Positions 10,318 through 23,189 of a DNA stretch of 64,000 bases are shown here, piece by piece. Every line of letters begins with the position of its first letter. The first letter of the stretch is position 1. The translations under genes were made by a program, and so were the position numbers. This DNA comes from Poa pratensis (lineage: Eukaryota > Streptophyta > Magnoliopsida > Poales > Poaceae): contig CAMZMU010000107.1 in NCBI GenBank assembly GCA_947311845.1, forward strand, positions 16,434,225 to 16,498,224, given 5' to 3'. The notes under the pieces were generated by a model, which was not told the origin of the DNA, searched no databases, and worked only from the letters and a program-made list of their open reading frames with translations.

Positions 10318-11243
10318 TGTCGCAACAGTGGAACATGGGGTTCCCCTAGTACTGCCAAAGTGGGTCCACCCCATGTGGGCCCAAGATGAAGATGGACAAG
10401 ACCAAGACTCAAGTCAAGCTGGCGGGTTCACCGTCAAGACACGCATGGCCTACATCGACTAAGGGCTCCGGTCCTGGGGACCTTCCGGGTCCCCGAATCA
10501 AGCAAGAAGGCCAGGAAGGACCCGAGAGCCCGAGTTCCCGGCAGGAGGCCAGGCTCCCTCTCGGGTACTTCCTACGTTCCTGTGGATAAGCACTCCACCT
10601 CACCACGGAAGACTTGGGAAGCAAGGAAGGCAGCGCGGGCGGGAAGCACGTCCCGTGGTGGTGTCAGCTCCTGTCCACCCCAAGGCGGACGCTCCCACCT
10701 AACCCAAGGAGACGCTAGGCTGAGGAGAGGCCACGTCTCCCCCTAAACTAGATGAGGAGGGTCCTTCACCCCGAAGGTCCCTCATGCCCCTCACGTGACC
10801 CTGTGGCAACCCCTTAGCCTATAAAAGGAGGACCAAGGCACGGGAGGAGGAGGACGAAGGATAGAACGAGCACCAGCTAGAACCAGAGCAAGACTAGACT
10901 AGGGCTGCGAGGTAGAGAGGAAGGTGATCTCCTCCGGGTCAGGATCTGTCCTTCTTCTACCTCGGGCCAAAACCCTTCCGGGTACCCTGTCCGGGAGGTT
11001 CCATTGTAAGCCACACTATGAAGAACTCATCAATCCAGACATGCAGGAGTAGGGCTTTTAGCCTCCGGGCGGCCTGAACCTGGGTAGCTCCTTGTGTCCC
11101 TTTGGTTGCATGCTTTGATCGTGGAGAGGAGAGCTTGATCTAGACTCCGCCCAAGAAGACGATTCTCAGCCTCCTTCGCGCCCCGTGCCGAACCTAAAAG
11201 GGGGTATCCTATACTCCCGGTGTCCGTGCAACGAGACACGACA
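10318..11243 (+). repeat. 5' LTR of Gypsy element 2
   Basis: This is a 926-bp copy of the LTR at 549-1474, starting TGTCGCAACAG and ending CACGACA. Its TATA box (TATAAAA at 10820-10826) is intact. Confidence 0.92.
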
Positions 11244-12270
11244 TCTGGCGCGCCAGGTAGGGGGCGCAAGCGCTGGATTCGCCTACATCAGCCGCGACGG
11301 CAAGCTCTTCGTCGACAACGTCGGAGTCTACATCAGGCTCCTCTTCTTCGGAAACAAGCTCGTCGTCAAGTTCTTCTTCTGGTTCGCGGTCTACGGCAAG
11401 ATCGCCAAGATCTGCCTCGAGCACCTCGTCCGCGGTCGGATCCGCTCCAGGAACAGCCGTCTCCTCGGGACAAGGCAAGCAGCTGCCTCAGTCACAAGCA
11501 AAAGTCATGTCGGGAGCTCGGGAGGTCTTTGGAGAGCAAGCGTGCCAGGCATCGCGGAAAGGCTGGGGGCTAGAGGAAGCTCTGGGCGTGGCCCGGGCGC
11601 TTCTCTCCTTTCCCCCAGATCAGTGCAAGAGTGATCCCCGTGCGAAGGCATGGATCAACAGCTTGGAAAACCTGCTGGACTACGCTCTCCAATGCCACGC
11701 TCCCACGAGTCCTGCCCCGACCATCGACCACGGCGCTGCCGTCCCCGAGCCACTACCTCCGGCGGAGGAACAGCCTGAGGACCCCCATGGCAAGCGGCCC
11801 ATGGAACTTCCTGAAGAAGGTGCTGGCAGAGCTCCAACCCCAGGCGTCGCTCGCGGGAGGACATGGAAGGCCAGGCCAGCCAGCACCTCAAGACCTGCTG
11901 CACGCCGTACCCTGCAACCGTCTCCGACCTCTATCACCTAGAGCAAGAAGCTGAGGACGTTGCGACACTACATCTGGAGGTTCCGGGGCGTCGTCGACCG
12001 CATTATCCCGAAGTACCTCTGTGAGGCTTCCGTCATCGCCGTTCCACGTCAACGTCCGCAACCCAAGATGCGTGAAAAGATGAGTATCGCGTTGTGGATA
12101 CCCTGGAGAACTTGTGGGACATAGCCGACCGATGCGCCAGGATGGAAGAAGCTGCTAACCTTCCTCCACAAAGTCGTTGAAGCAATCCGTGTTGTGTACC
12201 CGGAAGAACCATGTTGCCACAAGATGTACCCTGAAGTGGCCAGTTGTCGTTCAAGAACTTCCATGATGAA
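11244..12270 (+). pseudogene. gag: gag remnant of Gypsy element 2
   Basis: The sequence after the primer-binding-site-like string contains broken reading frames. The best is 11507-11941 (MSGAREVFGEQACQ, 144 residues), which has no recognised domain. A short segment at about 12050-12170 (NPKMREKMSI in one frame, DRCARMEEA in another) matches the gag portion at 2790-2890 of element 1. Frames shift several times and no zinc knuckle is left, so the region is non-functional. Confidence 0.6.
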
Positions 12271-12849
12271 TAAAAGATAAGTTACCCTCAAACCTGTTTC
12301 TGCAGTCCGTGCTATCTACTTCTCGGGTAACAGAACATGTGCGGAACTAGAAAGGCAAGGCTCGACCGTCGTGCGAGCACTCATGGGGTATCGACTCTCC
12401 CGGGGGTAAAAAGCGCGCAGACCTGATACACCCCGGGGACGTGCGTGCCAACAGAGTGAGCGGCTTTTTGGGTATCGGTAGGGCTCGCGAGCGCATGCCT
12501 GACCTGTCAGGGCCTCGCGGGTAAGCTTACATCCCAGGAAGTTCCTCAAGGACGTGGAGAAAAGTAAAAACATGCTAAAGACAAATAAAAGCAACCCGAG
12601 AACTAGAGTAGCATAGCAAGTTCTAGCCTATTACAAGCAAGTTTTAATATGCTGGTACATGAGATCTGACGCAAAGTTTATTCGGGGGCACGAAGTGCCC
12701 AAACATGGTGCAGGACAACTAAGTGGCGGGAACTTCTCATGGCAGTGCAGTCGCGGGAGCTGACACCGCCTGGAGAGAAGCCTCGGAAGGAGACGAGGCC
12801 GAGAAGTCCGGCAAGGCCACGCCCGGATTGGCCTCTCTGAAGGACGCCA

Positions 12850-15800
12850 TCACCAAGGCCGCCGTCGCCTTGCTGTCTCATGCTTGTCATTCACAAGCCG
12901 GGTGACCATCTTGTTCTTGAAAGACCGGAGATCAGCGACTACTTCTCTGATGAATCTCGCGACGAGGGGCAGACTCTGGCGCTTTGGCTCCAACACCGGG
13001 GCTTCAGTGGGCAGACTCAGCCGCTTCACTCGCGTCGTCGCCAAGTCGCAGGCGGCCTCAACCTCGGCGAAACCTTCCTGGTTAAGCGGCGAAGCTCGGA
13101 CAGCTCAGAAGATGCCTGGGAGTTGGCCTGGATCAGCTTCTGATGGCCTTCCTTCAGTGCTGCAAGCTCATTACCTTGCGCCTCCAAGGATTCTTTCAGC
13201 TCGGACATCTTCTGGCCGTCATCTTGGCCTGCTGCTGCAAAGCTCGGACGGACTCCTGCTCCTGATGGAGGCATTCTTGACATCTTCAATGGTTTGGGCG
13301 GCCTCCTGCTCTTTGGACTTCCAGAGTTGGATGTCCTTGTCCTTGGCCTCGAGCTCTTCACGGTGGCGGTCCTCTGCCTCCCTTAGGCGTTTCTCAGTCT
13401 GCTGCTCCTGCTGGAGTTTCTGGAGCTCCAAGGTCTTCTCCTTCTCAGCCAGTTCTGCCTCCCGGGAGGCTAGCTGTCGCTCTTTCGCCAAGAGGACCTT
13501 GCCTTGGCGCTCACTTTCGGCCTTCCGGTCTGCATCTTTCTTCTCAGAGCCGGGAGCAAGGTGGTGATCTGGGTTGCCAAGCGATTCAGCTTGTCCATCC
13601 CCTTCTGGATCAGTTCCTCGACACTCTCGATGGTCCCCACAACGGCGGCCTCACGGTCGCACAGTCTTTGCCCAGCTGAGCTATCCCGCGGATGATGGCA
13701 TCCATCGCGTCGTCACCGCTGATGGTGAACCCTGGAGTAGCTGCCGGGGGACCTCCCGGGGCAGGCACACTTTTCTTGCGGTTGGCGGCCAGGCTCTCCT
13801 TGATCTTCATCAGCGCCGCCATCTCCTTGCTGGCGCCGAATCAGTGGAAAAAGAGGCAAAAGTCGTTAACACCGTCCCAGTCATCAAGGAGCTCTCTATC
13901 AAATCGAGGCCTGGACCCGGAACAGGGTTCGCGGTCTGCGTTCCCATTGCCCGCGAACTCGGGGCGCCCTTGGACACCTCTTGACCCTCTGAAGGCGAGA
14001 GGGAAGGTGGTTTCTCCTGGCTAGTCCCCCCAAGAAGGCCGCCGGGAGAAAAGACGTTGGCCACTGAGGCATCTGGGAACAAAAGGATGTCAGGAAAAGC
14101 ATTGGTGCGTCAAGAAAACGAAGTTACCCGCAAGCTCTGGGTTACCTGCTTGCTCGGGCGTCAGGGCGTCGAGCGCTTTCCCGGGTGAGCTAGGGAGGTC
14201 GCCGTCACGCTCCCCACTCCGCTCCCCCGACGGCCTTCAAGTTCTGCTATGGGAGGAGGAAGCATCCCTCCTCCACCGGCTCCAAGGCTAGTGGCGGTGT
14301 CGTCCTCCGCCGTATCACGCCGTCTCTTGCCAGTACCCAAGGAAGGAGAACCCCTGCACCAACACTCGGTCATTTTCCTTGGGGAAGGCAAGAAATGCAA
14401 AGTGCAAGAAAGAAGTGAAGAAGAGGCTTACTCTCGGGTGCGCTTGGTACCCATTGACGGGGGAACATCCGCCGACGCAGCAGAAGACGCCTGGGGGCTC
14501 GCCGGCGTCTCTCCCAAGGCAGCAGGTGGCTCCACCACGGGTGACAGGCGGCCGGTGGAAGCTCTCCGGCGGGGGGCTCGGACGAAGCCAGCGGCGCTCG
14601 CTTCTTCGTCCACATGGTCTTCATCGTTCCCCATCACCACGACTGGCGGGGAACGGCTGCGGACACTCGGGTCTGGGGCAGCATCGACCCCGAGAGACTG
14701 CGGGGGCGGAGCAGCCCCCTCCTCGTCGTCATCTTCATCATCGTCATCGCTGGCAACGGGTCGTCGCCAGCATCTTCGTCTCTGTCGGAGGCGTCGGTCT
14801 CGCGCCCGTCGCCTCCGTCGTCGTCGTCGTCAGAGCCGGAGAATTCCTCTTCGGATTCCTCCTCGCTCTCCTCGTTGGACTCCCAGTATTCTCCTTCTTC
14901 AGGGCTGGAAGGTGCCCTGCCTTGCGGGTCTTCACCACAGGAGGTCTGGGCCCGTGATCAGCCCGGCCTACAATACCAAAGGCGTTGCAGACCGGCATCT
15001 GCGCCAGGATCTTGTCCTTCTCCGGGTCGTCGCACAGGGGCAGAAACCCTTTGGGCAGCTGGTACTTGACCCCTGGAGTGAAGGTCCCTCTCACGTTATC
15101 CCGGACAAGGTTTTCCTCCATGTCGGGACACCTCAGGCGAGAAGGATCCCCGGGGCCCTGGAAGTTCCAGGCCGGGTGTGGGCGTTTCTGCAGCGGCGCA
15201 AGGCGATTGCGGAGGAAATGAGCAACGATGGCGGCTCCGGAAACTTCTTTCTCGCGAAGAAGTGAAGCGCGCCACGACCGCCGAGAACTGTTCATCCTGC
15301 AAGCTGACACTTCTCCAAGTGTCCAGATCCACTGGACGCTCCGTCGGCTCCTCCAACTGAGCATCGGCTTCTGGCACCCGACCAAGAACCAGTGATCCCT
15401 CCACTCTTCCCATCTGGATTTGGTTTCCATGAGGGGGAAGGCCCACTTGATGTTCGGACGGAAGCAGAACGTGACACTGCCTCCCATCCAGCCTTGGCCC
15501 CCAATGCGAGGGTAGAAGAAGTGGCAGAACAGCGCCACGGATGGCATCACCCCGACGAACGCCTCGCAGGCGTAGGCGAAGACCGCCAAGTCAAGGATGG
15601 CGCCTGGCGTCAGATGCAAGAGCTTCAGCTGGTACGCGCGCAAGATCTCCATGAAGAAATCAGAGAAAGGGGGGACGAGCCCCATCAACATGAAGCTGTC
15701 AAAATGGGGATCTGCTTGGGTGTCCTGGTCGCCGACGGCGGAAAGACCTCCGTCGCTTTCCTGGGGGACGCCATCGGCGCCAGCGACTCCATCACCCCGA

Positions 15801-15999
15801 AGTGCCCCGCCTTCCGCATCATCTCCGCGTCATCGGCGAAGCAGCTGGGAAATAAGGCCTTCTGCTTCTTGAGCTCGGCCCGCTCGGCGTTGCGCGCCGA
15901 TCTCTGCCGCGATCTCTTGGTTTTTGGGGACAGCGGCTTCTCGATGGGCGAGGCCTCCGCGCTCTTCTTCCTCCGGGCGAGAACTTTCATTCGAGCCAT
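12850..15999 (-). pseudogene. long antisense multi-exon gene of Gypsy element 2 ('transposase 28'-like plus coiled coil)
   Basis: On the minus strand the gene starts at ATG 15999 (MARMKVLARRKK, basic). A frame change near 15740 leads into a well-preserved segment 15691-14950 (PPFSDFFMEILRAYQL, HLTPGAILDLAVFAYACEAF, then PRIGGQGWMG). This resembles the Pfam 'putative gypsy type transposon' (transposase 28) domain of grass elements. Another frame change occurs near 15400. An acidic Ser/Glu/Asp region follows. Intron-like junctions are visible: donor GAGA|GTAAGC near 14432 with acceptor GGTGCAG near 14358, and CAG|GTAACC near 14146 with TTCCCAG near 14072. Downstream, 13550-13030 encodes a charged coiled coil (QKLQQEQQTEKRLREAEDR). 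Such antisense genes are described in grass Tat/Grande-type elements. Exons are only partly resolved and the copy is frameshifted. Confidence 0.62.
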
Positions 16000-16027
16000 T
16001 GGAGCAAAAGTGAAATTAGTGCAATGG

Positions 16028-16975
16028 TGATGACTCCCAAGTGCAGGAGATCAATTGTAGTACCTTTCAATTAGAAAAGGTTGTCGAACCCACGAGGAGC
16101 TGAAGGTATTGGTTAGCAAGATTGATAAATAAAACAATAAAAGATGCAAGTGTTTTTTGGTATTTTTGGTTGTATAGTTGCAAAGCAGATAACAGATAGT
16201 AGCAAGTGAAAGCTTTCAAAGAGAGAAAGCCCAATCCTCTTATGTGGCAAGAGGACAAACTCAAGTGATGTGTAACTTATATGTGGCAAACGTTCCCGAG
16301 GGCGGCATGGATGATGCTAGGCATAGAGATTTATTAAACAACACGTTGAATATCTTGTCAAGTTTTAATCCTCTTTGGACGGAGCCATAATTAGGTATAG
16401 CTAAATAAATAAACTACACCCCCTTATGATGGATCATGTGGCCAAGCAAATGACTGCACAAGAATTATTAAGACCTAAAGTCCCACCATAGCATTACACT
16501 CTAAGGTCCTCGATACTAATACCCTCATAATATAACTTCATGACTCGGTCTCAGGTTTATGTGTCCTCACAAGTCTCCATCAATTCATTACACTACGGTG
16601 TTCTCCTATGAGCCCATAAAGATGAAGTGTTGTGCAGTCGACGTTCGCACAACACCATCATAGAATCACATAAAAGATAAACTCTTGACAAAATACCAAC
16701 ACATGTCATATATAAATCATTGCCAATTCATCCTATGCCCTCAGGAACATACGGGAACTACTCACAACGTGCAAACATGATCATATTCAGTGGCATTAGT
16801 GGTACAACACAATCTGAAATTATAACTTCACCTCCAAATAATGACAAGTACTCAATTACAAACATGAATAGTAGCACAAGACAAGTATCTAGGATATAGC
16901 AACTCTCAAACTGCGAGAGGAACGGAGTAGATCACGGTGATGATGATGATGCTGTCATGATGGTGTGTGCGTGCC
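16028..16975. repeat. unclassified dispersed repeat (LTR-like start)
   Basis: The sequence starts abruptly with TGATGACTCCCAAGTGCAGG, next to the truncated antisense gene of Gypsy element 2. It continues as AT-rich, non-coding DNA to a GATGATGATGATG stretch at about 16938. The opening resembles repeats I associate with Triticeae genomes, but I cannot name the family or find its other end. It contains no open frame of note. Confidence 0.4.
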
Positions 16976-19900
16976 TGGACAGGGAAGATGGGCTGCCCGT
17001 GATGGCACCCGAAGATCGATCGCGAAAGAAGAGAATATATAGATCGCGGAGCAAGCAGATAAACAAATGCACTCGCATCGCGCTTCCGTGTTTCTGTGTG
17101 TGCGTACGAACGAGAACAGAGAACTGAAAAGAACCATGTTTGCTAAAAGAAAGGCATCATGGGGCATTCACAGGCGGAGGCGTTGCAGGTCAGGTGTGTC
17201 CCTAGGCAGCTGAGCTCACCGTGGAGCCGCAGAGGCAGCATTGCTCGCTCCTCTCGCCGGCGATGACCTTGCCGCCGGCACGCACCAGTACGTACGGCCA
17301 TGTTTTCAGCTAGCGCCAGGCTTTCGCTCTCCCGACGTCCACGCCATGTCGCCGCGTAACTGTCATTTGTCCATGCTTGCATTGCAGCAGTAAGCGTTAC
17401 TGACGAAACTGCAGTTAGGAGCGAGGTGCACTTGCGGTGAATGATTGGATGGCCTCTGCCAGACTTGGACGCGTGTATAGCGACATGTCACGCCGTGCCA
17501 TGCTACCATACGCCCGTTTCCTCCTGTCAGCTTCCACCGGAGCCGGGCCGGCAGGTCTAACTGCGTCCAAGCAGCGGGCGCCTCCGTGTGGCAACTTCCG
17601 AATTCCGATCCATCCACGGGACCATCGGCTGGAGTCCGGCCAAGCAGCCCCGGCGTGCATCGTCGATCGTCTAGTAGACACGCCCGATGCGCTGACATGG
17701 ACACATGATCCGGTCTTGGCACGGCATGCGCCATCAGTGGAGTGGAATGCTTCGAATCCATGTCTCGATCGCGTGGCTAAGCTGCACTTACAGCGGAGCA
17801 AAGCAGGGCAGTTCCAACGTCGACGGGTTCCTCCCGGGACGACAAGGCCGCGCTCCGCGACACCGGCTAACGTCGCTATGCTCTCCATCGGTTCATTGGT
17901 GGAGACCTCGCCACTCCTCCCCCCCCCTCCCCCCCCCCCCCCTGTCATGGAGCCCCACACCAGCACAGTAATGTAAACCACATCGCACAGCGTAACATCA
18001 CAAGCCGACGGTGACTCTCGTGTAGCGCCAATGCAGCTCGGCTCATCGGCACCGCTGTCACCGGAATTGACAGCGGCGCGGAGGTCAAGCCGAGCAGCGA
18101 CGGCGCCCTGTTTGGAGTTGGGACGAGAACGTGTGGCCGAGCTAGCTCGACGGAGAGCCCATGAGCGGAGAGATGGGGTCCCCCGGCCCCCGCTAGGAAG
18201 TACTCCAGGAAGGATCAGCGACACGTGGGCCTGGACCCGGAGCTTCCCGGCTGCTGGCCTACTCAACACTGGTGGGTGGCGGGCAGCGGCTCTGTGGCTG
18301 GGGCCCATGGACTTTTGGCCTCCTCTGCACTCTGCTCTCGCTAAACTTCATCGGCCACGAACTTACCAAACAAGCTCAGAAGCTCTCTCTCTCTCTCAAG
18401 AAGGAAGAAACAACATGCAGACGCAGCCTAGTTTTGGTCTCGTTTTTACTCCGTCGCTTGTCGGATGGGCCTGACCACGGCACCCAGTTGTCTTATGCTC
18501 TCACATGTCAGAAAGAGGAACAAGCGAAGCAACAATGAAAGAGGATGGGCAAGTTATATATACAGACGCATACAGACGGTTTCTGGGTTCAGATCTACGC
18601 TGTTTCTGATCTACGTCGCAGATAAAACAACGACGGGATCATGGCGATGCTGCTTCGTTCCAGATTCACTCAATTCCGTCGATGCTGCTGCCACTAGCAC
18701 CATCACCCATGCATGCACGCTTCTTCTCCTCCCCAGTCAGCTTCCGTGCCGTTACCTCCTGCGCTCCGCCACTGCATACATTGACGTCCCGGCAGTGCCA
18801 TGGCTAGCTCAACCGTGCGTACATGCTGCCCAGCCTTTATTACTCCGGCAGTCCGTCGAGCTACTAGCGCGAGGAAATTCTTGAAGCAGTACAGTAGACC
18901 AATCAATCTAGCAGGGGGTGGGGGGGGAAGGAAGTTCTAATGGTGAAATCAGAACCTGGTTGAATATAACTGCTGGTGACAGAGACTAGAGAAGAAAGAT
19001 CGATGTTTCTAACAAAGTCCATATATATGGCATGCGTCTCCGTCGTAATGTGCCCCCCGACAGCATCTTTTAGGCTGTACAGCGTTTAAATTCCAGGACG
19101 GAGATGGATTTCTCGCCTGAGCTTTCCTATCGACGTCCGAGCTCGATTGGATCACCCACCACGTCGCCGTCCGGCATATGCGTCCATGCAGCTCGATGAA
19201 TGCCCCGAAAGCGAGCGTCGAGCTCTCTCGGTCGGTCAGGGCGTATGAACGTTCCGTCACGCTAGGTGCCGCGTCGTCAGCGCCACCTCATTCAGACACC
19301 TTATCTCCTGATCGAGCCATGGACCTGAAACAAGCAAGCTAGCGACCCTACCCTGCGTGCATGAATCGTGCGGCGGAGCTGCAGAGTATATACAGCAACC
19401 GAACCCAGCTGCAACGGAGTAAGAGGGTAGTAATGAAGTAGAGGTGCATGTCTACTACAAGTGGACTGAATTCAAGGACTGGGTGTGCAGTTTTTCTCCT
19501 GGTCTGCACTTGGAGCGGCGTCCATGGACGCGTCGATGGCCTTCCGGACCTGCCAACTTAAACGAGGGCTCCCTCCTCCCTGTTGCGTTCGACATGATCG
19601 CGGAGAGCTAGGGACAGTGATTAACATCTGCACCGCAACAATCATGCCCAGACAACCCATCGAACAGCTTCGCTCGTTCGACGATCCGTCGGTTTCCGGT
19701 GACAGCTAGCTTAGCCTTCAAACTCCATCAGTCATGCTTCACTCTCGATGAGGCTGCTGAATTGTGTAATAGACTGAAACGTGTGTATACGTTTATTCGG
19801 AAGGTTAGTGAAGTGAACATGGCGTCATGCATGGAGCAGCATCAGTCATCAGGCGACAAGCTTTCGCAAGTTGCGATTGATATGCGGAATGAAATATTTT

Positions 19901-20199
19901 AGAGGGTGCTGTGCGAGCGTGTGCAGTTACACGAAGAAGACAAGGCCCGTCCTATGCGGGAACAGTCGGAACCTGTAGCCGGACAGGAACGGGAGCCTAG
20001 TGCCATGGTAGGTGTTCTCCACAACGGAGCACATCCACTGGGTTTATCTATATGATTGATGCCTGAATCGGTTGGATATATATGTTCAGATATTAACAGA
20101 ATCTGAAAACTGTCATGGTTGTATTATTTTTTTAGGCGCTAAAACATTCATGACGAGAGCAGCACATACTGATACTTAAGTATTCAGCAACGACTAACG
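16976..20199. other. gene-poor intergenic region
   Basis: This contains only short frames on both strands, without domains or splice structure. A run of C residues (about 17921-17942, interrupted by single Ts) lies inside it. Nothing else is supported. Confidence 0.5.
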
Positions 20200-20300
20200 C
20201 AATCCTGAACATGTAAATTATGCTTCCTGTCTCTCACGAGTGCGCATCAGCGAGTGGACACTAACCTTTGTGGCCAACTGAGATCAGCTACCCCTTAGTG
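20200..20300. repeat. local duplicate block, copy A of segment 1
   Basis: The stretch including TGTAAATTATGCTTCCTGTC, then CTCACGAGTGCGC and TTTGTGGCCA, recurs with changes at about 26295-26390. Together with the pair at 22035/26775 it points to a degenerate duplication. Confidence 0.55.
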
Positions 20301-20509
20301 TGTATACATATATGCTGGCTTAACAGCACATGTCTAAGGAAAAGAAGGAGGCAAATGATCACCTGGTATTTAAACATTTTTGGTAAAAGGCTTTAAATTA
20401 ATAAATCCCACATGACAATAAGGAACAGAGTATGGGACTACCGGTTTAAAGTTTTACATACCGCCAACAGCCGTAAATGGAAGCAAGGCTTGTTGTATGG
20501 TGATCCAAA

Positions 20510-20870
20510 TTCATATATAAAGATAAAAGGCTAACTTCTGACGAGCGGAGCGAGACCCGTCGCCGGAGGCTTGGGCCGAGTGGAGCGAGATTAGTTGGTA
20601 CGGATCGTTGCCGAGTCAGACTCCTGCCGACTTAGTGTTCCACCGTTATATATACCTCTTGTAAGCCACCGGTTTGGGATAAGCCGAAAGTTGTAAATCC
20701 CCGGCGTTGTAACCTCACCCGATCATAATAAACATTTGCTGGTTGGCGCCCATGGTTTTTTCCCTTCCATCTTGGAAGGGGTTTCCACATTAAAATCTTG
20801 TATCCCCGTTGTGTTGATCTTACTTTTCTGCATCGTTTATTGCTTGTCGTTTATAACAAGGCTAAAAGCA
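20510..20870 (+). repeat. Copia-like LTR fragment
   Basis: The order is ATATATACCTCTTGTAAGCC, an AATAAA-type signal (CATAATAAACA at 20724), then TTTTTTCCCTTCC, GGAAGGGGTTTCCACATT and AAATCTTGTATCCCC. This is the arrangement of R and U5 of many plant Copia LTRs. There is no second LTR and no clear ends, so it is a fragment or solo LTR. Confidence 0.5.
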
Positions 20871-21089
20871 TAGAAACAAAAGATCAGCTTCAACATCATC
20901 TTCATGTAGACGAGGAGGCAGTAGGGTTAGCCGGCTGAGCTACAGTAGTAAATGCGTTGCAACATTTTCACCATCTCTCCAGGGCCGGAACCTGCAAGGT
21001 AATGATAGAATTGAAAATACAGTCAGTTGGCAAGAAAAAGTTGCCTCAGTCGTAAACTTGTTGCGAGCCAACCAAAGCACCCAGCTTTG

Positions 21090-21560
21090 AGACACAAACG
21101 GGATCCAAATAAGGGTCCTAGAGACAAGCCTTAAAAATTACTTAAAATCTGAACAAAAGAAAAGAAGTACAATCCAAATAAGGGTCCTATAAAGCACCCC
21201 CAATATCTCTCTAATAACAGTCCACATGAATTGGGTCAAGGAGCAACGGAAGAAAATGTGATCCGCCATCTCCCACAAAGGGAGCAAGTTCCATCAGATG
21301 GACCATGCCGAGTCGCAGTCGGCTCAATGTAAGGGAGACGCCCACGAGCCAATTTCCAGGTAAAGATCTTGATTTTCAGGAGGATTAGAGTCCTCGAGAT
21401 GTCCTTGGCAAAACGAAGGGACCCTCGCAAATCCTCTTGTAGAGGGGCCTAGAGGAGAAAATCCCAGATGGTTCTAAGACCCAAGACACTTTGTCCTGCT
21501 TCTCCGAAGGTCGAAATCCTCTTTGGTAACTCGTAGCTGCTATGTGTGAAATCCACTTTG
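21090..21560 (-). pseudogene. LINE remnant: zinc-binding region after reverse transcriptase
   Basis: On the minus strand, frames at 21702-21385 and 21430-21236 together give DKVSWVLEPSGIFSSRPLYK, then LILLKIKIFTWKLARGRLP, RHGPSDGTCSLCG. This is the order of the zf-RVT domain found after the reverse transcriptase of plant L1-type LINEs. A frame change near 21410 and the lack of upstream RT make it a relict. Confidence 0.68.
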
Positions 21561-22034
21561 ATGCACCCGGTAAAACACATTTGAAAATGTCAAATAATTC
21601 GGAAATGAAATTGTGTGAATACATCTTCACATTATGTGCGTTCACAAAGTCATTTCGCAAAAAAATGATTTTTTTTTGTGTCCTATGTAAAAAAAGAAAC
21701 AAACTTTCGTCAAAAGTCTTATTTTAGCACCAAAAATTGTCTTTTTTACACAATTCACAAAAAATGTTGATTTTTCATGAAATAAATTTGTGGGCACATA
21801 GGATGTTAAAATCTATGTGCGTACATTGTTTTGCATTTTTTACATTCAAAAAATACATTTAAAATAATAAAAAGGTGCATATGCACCCGTGAGTCGAAAC
21901 ACCTCTCTCCAACCGGGTTTGGTCGAGAGGCTTTATGATCTCTTTTCCAATATATCGTTGGCAATTACGCTAGAATAGATGAGCAAGAAAAAAATTGAAT
22001 ATCAAATATCTCACAATTCGTGAAGATCTCTCAT

Positions 22035-22250
22035 CGACTTAAGTCCCAAATGTGTTTGGAAGTTAGTAATTTGAGTACATCTTCCATTCCGGGTCGACTT
22101 ATCAGGAAGGACCCACAAATGTGATGCTTTTGTCACAAGGTATCAACCGAAGGTCCTATTCCGACACAACGGATTGGTAATCTTCCACCATCTTTTCCCA
22201 CACAAAGATCACAAATATGAAAATACCAACGAGATCACCAATTGTAGACC
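22035..22250. repeat. local duplicate block, copy A of segment 2
   Basis: The sequence ACTTAAGTCCCAAATGTGTT, then TGGAAGTTAGTAA, and the stretch ending CACAAAGATCACAAATA recur at about 26775-26990 in the same orientation with substitutions and indels. Confidence 0.65.
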
Positions 22251-23150
22251 TCTAAGAATGGAAGAGGAACATTTGGTAATAAAACAAGACGGTTATTGCA
22301 CCGCTCATAGATGAACATGACCTGTAGGAACAGATTTAGTTCCCCGAAAGTTAAACTGATTGATCCATTAACTTGGCTTTCAGGTTCACTTTGGTCCAAA
22401 TCAAGTCAACTCGGACTAATCTATCCACTGTGGCATGTCAATATGTCGACTCGCGCACATAAGGAACATTCCCGCATCTCTCTTGGGACTGGAAATTATA
22501 GAATACCCCTAACTAGTGTATTGTTCGCATGAAATTTCCCTTTTCCCAATAAGATTGCAATCATACTATCCAAATTTCCCTCTTAGAAACTTCTCTTCAA
22601 AACTATACCCCCAATTCCCCTTCTTGGAACGGATTCGAGCATGAGACACTTGCTACTTCTGTTCATAATATGCTATTTGGTACAACTAAGCTAGACAATC
22701 CTATTCGACGAACTTCTACTTGAATATTTGCAACAGTCGTACTTTTCATTTAAGATACTAAAATGCATACTTACATACGTATAAACACACTATAGTACAT
22801 CAAAATGTTACAAATTAATATGTTGGTGATATGCTTAGTTTAGACATAATTTTGTTTAGAGATTTTGTTTCAAACATAAAAGTGGAAAAATAATATAAAT
22901 TTCATGATTAAATAATGTTCTGCTCAATGTATTCATAATAATGATACACACTTGAATTTTACAATGCAAACTTGATTCTTGTTATATGTACGTTAAGATT
23001 GAAAAGATATAACTTAACATTGTACGACAACTGTTTCTTGCCAAATTTTTATCCTAAAAGATGTAAAAAAGTTTGGTATAAATAGAAAATAACACATCAA
23101 TTTAGTTCTCTATGTGACAACCCTACCAAGAATGGCGTGGACACAATCGT
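22251..23150. other. AT-rich intergenic region
   Basis: I see no gene, terminal repeat or splice structure here. Confidence 0.5.
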
Positions 23151-23189
23151 GTACACTCCTAGTTAGAGATCACTACAAAGAGATAGTGA

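Larger units (their letters stand above)
10318..16027 (+). mobile_element. Gypsy element 2, related to element 1, 3'-truncated and lacking pol
   Basis: A 5' LTR (10318-11243) nearly identical in layout to those of element 1 is followed by the same TCTGGCGCGCCAGG string, gag remnants, and then post-pol sequence with a long antisense gene. No pol domain is present: the gag remnant runs straight into sequence that in element 1 lies after the integrase stop. No 3' LTR is found. At about 16028 a different repeat starts, exactly at the first codons of the antisense gene. The five bases left of the LTR are GTCTC; no matching right copy was seen. The element is a deleted derivative probably mobilised in trans before truncation. 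Confidence 0.82.

Noticed and set aside
14249..15265. 338-residue plus-strand frame in Gypsy element 2
   Set aside because: It lies opposite the antisense transposase 28-like gene, whose strand has the recognisable motifs and splice sites. The plus frame is a low-complexity shadow.
17921..17942. poly-C run as a possible polypurine tract of another retrotransposon
   Set aside because: No LTR start (TG...) or matching repeat adjoins it.
17415..18308. 297-residue minus-strand frame
   Set aside because: It is Arg/Ser/Ala/Gly-rich and crosses the poly-C run. It shows no motif, promoter or splice structure.
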